Shown: positions 61,090 to 64,000 of the stretch, piece after piece | How positions within the stretch are numbered: position 1 is the first letter of the stretch | How the letters are laid out: the number at the start of each line of letters is the position of its first letter | Assembly (NCBI GenBank): GCA_030733815.1 | Contig: JAUZQE010000007.1 | Span: 52,945-116,944, forward strand | DNA: 64,000 bases | DNA from: Yanghanlia caeni | GTDB taxonomy: Bacteria; Pseudomonadota; Gammaproteobacteria; Burkholderiales; Burkholderiaceae_B | Direction of reading: 5' to 3' | The notes under the pieces: generated by a model | The model's database searches: none | What the model was told of the DNA's origin: nothing | Seen by the model: the letters and a program-made list of their open reading frames with translations, nothing else | Position numbers and translations under genes: made by a program

Positions 61090-61749
61090 TTATTTACGGT
61101 TCAAGCGGGCGACCAGGCGATCGCCGAAAACTTGCAGCAGTTGCACCATGATGACCAGAATCACCACGGTAACAATCATGACGTCGGTTTGATAGCGCTG
61201 GTAGCCGAAACGCAGCGCCAGATCGCCGAGCCCGCCGCCGCCGATCACGCCCGACATGGCGGAATACCCCACCAGCGCGATGGCCGTAACGATGACGGCC
61301 GCCACGATGCCGGTCATGGCCTCGGGCAGCAGCGCCAGCAATACGGTCTGGCGCGAATTGGCGCCCATGGCCCGGCAGGCTTCCGAAACGCCCGGGTCAA
61401 GCTCGCGCAACACGTTCTCGACCAGGCGGGCGAAGAACGGTGCAGCACTCGCCACGAGCGGCGGGATGGCACCTTCCACACCCAGCGAGGTGCCGGCCAG
61501 CACGCGGGTGAGCGGGATCATGACGATCAGCAGAATGAGGAATGGCACTGATCGCAACACGTTCACGATGAACGACAGAACCTGATATACCGGTGCATTC
61601 GACAGCATCTGGCGCGGGCTGGTCAGAAACAGAATAATGCCCAGCGGCAGGCCGATGATAACGGTGAACAGCAGCGAGAAGCCGGTCATCAGCAGCGTGT
61701 CTATGGTGGCCTCGCCAATCAGCGGCCAGTCGATATTGCCAAAATTCAT
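61090..61749 (-). CDS. metI: Methionine ABC transporter permease MetI
   Basis: A 219-aa permease with five helices. It shows the MetI segments TGFSLLFTVIIGLPLGIILF, NVLRSVPFLILLIVMIPLTR, EACRAMGANSRQTVLLALLP (EAA loop) and YSAMSGVIGGGGLGDLALRF. The ATG at 61749 overlaps the metN stop (ATGA); a longer frame adds six residues without support. It partners MetN and MetQ in high-affinity methionine uptake. Confidence 0.95.
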   Translation of the reverse strand: MNFGNIDWPLIGEATIDTLLMTGFSLLFTVIIGLPLGIILFLTSPRQMLSNAPVYQVLSFIVNVLRSVPFLILLIVMIPLTRVLAGTSLGVEGAIPPLVASAAPFFARLVENVLRELDPGVSEACRAMGANSRQTVLLALLPEAMTGIVAAVIVTAIALVGYSAMSGVIGGGGLGDLALRFGYQRYQTDVMIVTVVILVIMVQLLQVFGDRLVARLNRK

Positions 61750-62756
61750 TGGTGCAGCTCCTCGCACACGACGCCTTCGGCCCGCAGCACCTCGGGCAGG
61801 CGGGCGCAGGCGTCGGCCTGCCCTTGCACCGCCACCACCAGCTGGCCGTAGGGCGTATCTTTGATGCGGCCCACCGACCCCTGAAGAATGCTGAGATCGA
61901 CGCCCAGGTCGCGGCTCACACGGCTGAGCAAGGGCTGCAGGGTCGACGCACCCTTGAAGCTGAGCCGCAGCAGCGAGCCCTGCACGCCCTGGGCCACGTC
62001 GCGCCAGCCCTCGGCATCGAGCCCGCTTTCGAAAAGCAGCGACTGGGTGACGCCGTGCCGGGGATGAAGAAAGACGTCGAGCACGTCACCGCACTCCACG
62101 ATGACCCCGGCATCGATGACGGCCACGCGGTCACACACGGCACGAATCACGTCCATGCCGTGCGTAATCAGAACGATGGTAAGCCCGAGCCTGCGATTGA
62201 TATCGAGCAGCAGCCGAAGAATCGATTGGGTGGTTTCCGGGTCGAGCGCCGATGTGGCCTCGTCGCAAAGCAGCAGGCGCGGCTTGTTGGCAAGCGCCCG
62301 CGCAATGCCCACCCGCTGCTGCTGCCCACCCGACAACTGGCGGGGGTACTTGTGGGCATGCTCCGACAGCCCCACCAGCGCGAGCACTTCATGAGCACGC
62401 TCACGCTGTTCGCGCCGCCCCATGCCCGCCAGGCGCAATGGGAAGCACACGTTGTCGATGACGGTACGCGAGCTGAGCAGATTGAAATGCTGAAACACCA
62501 TGCCGACCGACTGACGGAAGCGGCGCAGCTCGGCTTCGCTTAATGCCGTGATCTCCTGCCCGTCGATTTCGACACGGCCTTCGGTGGGGCGCTCGAGCAG
62601 ATTCAGCATGCGAATCAGGGTGCTCTTTCCGGCACCTGATCGGCCGATAATGCCGAAAATCTCGCCACGTTCGATACGCAGGCTCACGCCCGCCAGGGCG
62701 TGCGACACGCGCTCGGGGGTGGCGTATGTTTTGCGCAGGTTTTCCAGAACGATCAA
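61746..62756 (-). CDS. metN: Methionine ABC transporter ATPase MetN with NIL domain
   Basis: A 336-aa ATPase: residues 1-240 are the ABC domain (GRSGAGKSTLIRMLN, VFQHFNLLSSRTV, LSGGQQQRVGIARAL, LLLCDEATSALDP, THGMDVIRAV). Residues 260-336 are the C-terminal NIL domain that binds methionine and inhibits transport (transinhibition). No ATG exists before the domain; the TTG at 62756 gives MIVLENLRKTYAT. Shine-Dalgarno signal is weak. It is the first gene of metNIQ. Confidence 0.94.
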   Translation of the reverse strand: MIVLENLRKTYATPERVSHALAGVSLRIERGEIFGIIGRSGAGKSTLIRMLNLLERPTEGRVEIDGQEITALSEAELRRFRQSVGMVFQHFNLLSSRTVIDNVCFPLRLAGMGRREQRERAHEVLALVGLSEHAHKYPRQLSGGQQQRVGIARALANKPRLLLCDEATSALDPETTQSILRLLLDINRRLGLTIVLITHGMDVIRAVCDRVAVIDAGVIVECGDVLDVFLHPRHGVTQSLLFESGLDAEGWRDVAQGVQGSLLRLSFKGASTLQPLLSRVSRDLGVDLSILQGSVGRIKDTPYGQLVVAVQGQADACARLPEVLRAEGVVCEELHQ

Positions 62757-62780
62757 GGCGGGGGTTCTCTATACGAAAGC

Positions 62781-62801
62781 CGCCGCAGGATCACCGCGGC
62801 G
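62781..62801 (-). other. Hairpin in the metN leader
   Basis: CGCCGC and GCGGCG pair over 6 bp with a 9-base loop, 25-45 bases before the TTG start. It may modulate metN translation. Confidence 0.3.
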
Positions 62802-62844
62802 AGCAGCAGAATTTAACACGGGATTTTGAACTTCTACGCCCAAG

Positions 62845-62865
62845 CTTACAACTGGAAGTTATAAG
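62845..62865. promoter_or_regulatory. Inverted repeat (8-5-8) in the metNIQ leader
   Basis: CTTACAAC-TGGAA-GTTATAAG matches in seven of eight arm positions. It lies about 16-36 bases downstream of the predicted transcription start, a position suited to a repressor roadblock. It does not match MetJ or MetR consensus as remembered. Confidence 0.4.
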
Positions 62866-62887
62866 AAGGTCGTCACGCGAACGGCGT

Positions 62888-62896
62888 ATTTTAACA
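62888..62896 (-). promoter_or_regulatory. Extended -10 promoter of metNIQ
   Basis: The minus strand reads TG-T-TAAAAT, an extended -10 element, with only a weak -35 (TGAACG) 17 bases upstream, inside the end of the lipocalin gene. Confidence 0.5.
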
Positions 62897-62913
62897 ATCC
62901 CCGCCTGCCCCGT

Positions 62914-63456
62914 TCATCGCCCGGTCATGATCACCTGCTGTATGGGAAACCCCAGCGACCCGGCATGTGCCAGCAATCGCTTCACCGTCTGCGGGTCGCC
63001 GTTCTCTTCGCGCGACAATACCCAAAGGTACTTTCGATCGGGCGTACCGACGAGCGAGTATTGGTAGTCGCCTTCGATCCGCATGATCCAATAATCGCCC
63101 CAGACCATAGGCAGCCACGACGTCCAGGCCGGCGCAAACCGCACCTCAAGGCGAGCCGGATCTGAACCGCCAGCGCTGCGGGCCAGCCGCCCCACGGCTT
63201 CGGCAGACTTGACGCTGCCGTCGGCCTTCGTGCATTGATTCGTGACGCCCAGCGTGCCGTCGGCGTGAACCTCGTAAAACGCCTGAACCTCGCCCGCACA
63301 ATCCTTCTGAAACCGGTTCGGCAGGCGGGCCTGTTCATGCCAGCGGCCGGAGTACGCTTGGAGGTCCACGCCCTCTTGCGTCGGTAGCGATTCGGGCGTC
63401 GACGCGCACCCCGCCACGCTCGCGAGGAACGTGCACGCCAGCAGAATTCTTCTCAT
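62914..63456 (-). CDS. blc: Bacterial lipocalin lipoprotein (Blc-like)
   Basis: A 180-aa outer-membrane lipoprotein. The lipobox LASVAGC (Cys17) follows a short signal peptide. The lipocalin signature YSGRWHEQARLPNRFQKDC sits near residue 36 (G-x-W), then WTSWLPMVWGDYWIMRIEGD (in part) and LWVLSREENGDPQTV. Blc binds fatty acids or lysophospholipids for envelope maintenance. The ATG at 63456 has AAAGGAAG 4 bases upstream. It lies upstream of metNIQ on the same strand but a separate promoter serves metN. Confidence 0.93.
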   Translation of the reverse strand: MRRILLACTFLASVAGCASTPESLPTQEGVDLQAYSGRWHEQARLPNRFQKDCAGEVQAFYEVHADGTLGVTNQCTKADGSVKSAEAVGRLARSAGGSDPARLEVRFAPAWTSWLPMVWGDYWIMRIEGDYQYSLVGTPDRKYLWVLSREENGDPQTVKRLLAHAGSLGFPIQQVIMTGR

Positions 63457-63483
63457 TGTTCTTCCTTTCACAAAGAATACGGC

Positions 63484-63506
63484 CCCTGCAATTCACGACT
63501 GCAGGG
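63484..63506 (-). other. Hairpin between the Gly-rich gene and blc
   Basis: CCCTGCA and TGCAGGG pair over 7 bp with a 9-base loop in the 94-base gap. No T-run directly follows, so it is a weak terminator candidate. Confidence 0.35.
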
Positions 63507-63550
63507 AACCGCAAAGCAGCGCGAACGCTGCGCCACACCATTCTGGTGGA

Positions 63551-63916
63551 TCAATCCGTACCACCGCTCGTACCGCCTGTGCCGGAGTCGGCCGCGCCCA
63601 TACCGCTTTCTCCGGTAGCGGACCCCATCCCCGAGCCGTTCTGGCCGTCGCCGCCGGAATCCGCGCCATTGTCAGCCGCCGCGCCTGCGTCACCGGAGCC
63701 ATTGCCGGTATTCGGCTGCTTGTCGCTCACGTGAGTGGGGTTACCGCTGCGGTCAAGCGGCGGGGGATTCACGACGGCCCCCTGACTCGTTTCTGCCTGG
63801 TGCGGCATGGGTTGCATACTGGAACTCGTAGTGCTGCCACCGCCACCATTACCGCTGTTGCCAGGAGTGGCCTGCCCGTATACGACCGGGACACCCATCA
63901 GTGCGCCGGTACACAC
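63551..63916 (-). CDS. Gly/Ser-rich secreted protein, 5' end disrupted
   Basis: At least 121 residues of low complexity (Gly, Ser, Asp, Asn, Thr) follow what looks like the end of a signal peptide (ALMGVPVVYGQA). No catalytic motif is seen. In frame upstream the codons read V-K-I-A before the GTG at 63916, so the hydrophobic signal lacks its charged N-terminus. The frame meets the end of an IS200/IS605-like element at 63923/63924, which appears to have removed or separated the original start. A strong GGGGGAGG-ATG made by the element reads out of frame and stops after ten codons. It is probably a broken gene unless the GTG is used. Confidence 0.5.
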   Translation of the reverse strand: MCTGALMGVPVVYGQATPGNSGNGGGGSTTSSSMQPMPHQAETSQGAVVNPPPLDRSGNPTHVSDKQPNTGNGSGDAGAAADNGADSGGDGQNGSGMGSATGESGMGAADSGTGGTSGGTD

Positions 63917-63923
63917 TGCAATT

Positions 63924-64000
63924 TTGACATCCTCCCCCGCCTAAAGTCGGTGGATTCCTACTGCGCCCACCCCGGCATCGAGCCGGAATGAGTCGCTTCG
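63924..64000 (-). mobile_element. Right end of an IS200/IS605 family (tnpB-type) element
   Basis: The minus strand reads GGAATCCACCGACTTTAGG followed by CGGGGGAGGATGTCAA, the shape remembered for right ends of IS605/IS1341-type elements: a GAATCC...GGAGGAT hairpin ending in TCAA. ATCC (63953-63956) pairs with GGAT (63930-63933). The element boundary would lie after TCAA, between 63924 and 63923. The rest, including tnpB, is beyond the window. Only 77 bases are visible, so the family call is by pattern alone. Confidence 0.6.
63958..64000 (-). CDS. Possible C-terminal tail of TnpB (partial)
   Basis: One minus frame entering the window reads EATHSGSMPGWAQ and stops at 63958, 34 bases before the element end. 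Position fits the end of an RNA-guided nuclease gene whose 3' end overlaps its omega-RNA. The residues themselves are not diagnostic, and another frame is open to 63941. Confidence 0.3.
   Translation of the reverse strand, partial: EATHSGSMPGWAQ

Noticed and set aside
62757..62913. A SAM riboswitch before metNIQ
   Set aside because: The leader lacks the conserved cores of SAM riboswitch classes as I remember them. A covariance search would settle it.

Overview
The window is about 62% GC, densely coding bacterial DNA. Gene order and protein types point to a betaproteobacterium of the order Burkholderiales, most likely family Alcaligenaceae (Bordetella/Achromobacter/Pusillimonas relatives). 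The main clues are the runs pstC-pstS-ppk / ppx / glmM-folP-ftsH-rlmE / yhbY / greA, tsaE-amiC-mutL-miaA / purM / hda-HAD-pcnB-folK and glyQ-glyS-gmhB-plsC-ygjP-gloA, a Bug-family periplasmic receptor, and an amgK-murU peptidoglycan recycling pair. The genus cannot be fixed by eye. Almost all of the window is housekeeping chromosome. No gene-free stretch exceeds 300 bases; the longest, 22655-22930, holds the 4.5S RNA gene.

Layout. 1-5150: phosphate uptake and polyphosphate (pstC partial, pstS, ppk; divergent ppx) with a good Pho box before pstS. 5202-11359: cell-wall precursor, folate and quality-control genes (glmM, folP, ftsH, rlmE, yhbY, greA). 11596-19359: nucleobase permease, a phosphoglycerate-mutase-like phosphatase, carAB and transaldolase. 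19363-24502: DNA metabolism (recR, ybaB, dnaX, 4.5S RNA, xerD), ybaK and tRNA-Arg(CCU). 24581-26573: a lone Bug receptor and an AEC-type permease. 26586-36083: tRNA modification, wall hydrolysis, mismatch repair, purine synthesis, Hda, poly(A) polymerase and FolK. 36085-40975: a four-gene minus-strand unit (crotonase, class I fumarase, acyl-CoA synthetase, CitE-like lyase), the only obviously catabolic operon. 41204-46749: glyQS-gmhB-plsC-ygjP-gloA. 46775-57691: a divergent FadE-like protein, a SpmA-SpmB fusion, rsmA-surA-lptD, amgK-murU and a coiled-coil membrane protein. 57692-62756: glnHPQ-type amino-acid and metNIQ methionine ABC transporters. 62914-64000: a lipocalin lipoprotein, a 5'-damaged Gly-rich secreted protein, and the right end of an IS200/IS605 (tnpB-type) element running off the window.

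How the parts work together. Pst, Ppk and Ppx form a phosphate-scavenging and polyphosphate storage/turnover set. glmM, amiC, amgK and murU act on peptidoglycan precursors, remodelling and recycling, while lptD, surA and gmhB serve the LPS outer membrane. Hda, DnaX and possibly YgjP are linked through the sliding clamp. Several genes (yhbY, the 13083 phosphatase, mutL, pcnB, 49064, amgK) have a -10-like hexamer only 5-7 bases from ATG and no Shine-Dalgarno sequence, suggesting leaderless mRNAs.

Most worth a second look: the IS200/IS605 right end with an implied omega-RNA guide at 63924; the sliding-clamp motif on the YgjP metalloprotease (45506); the fumarase/CoA-ligase/CitE-like/crotonase operon as a possible C5-dicarboxylate route; the attenuator-like hairpin before greA; the relocated LptD cysteine; and the FadE-like protein with a lost flavin motif. 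Statements about families come from memory; no database search was run.
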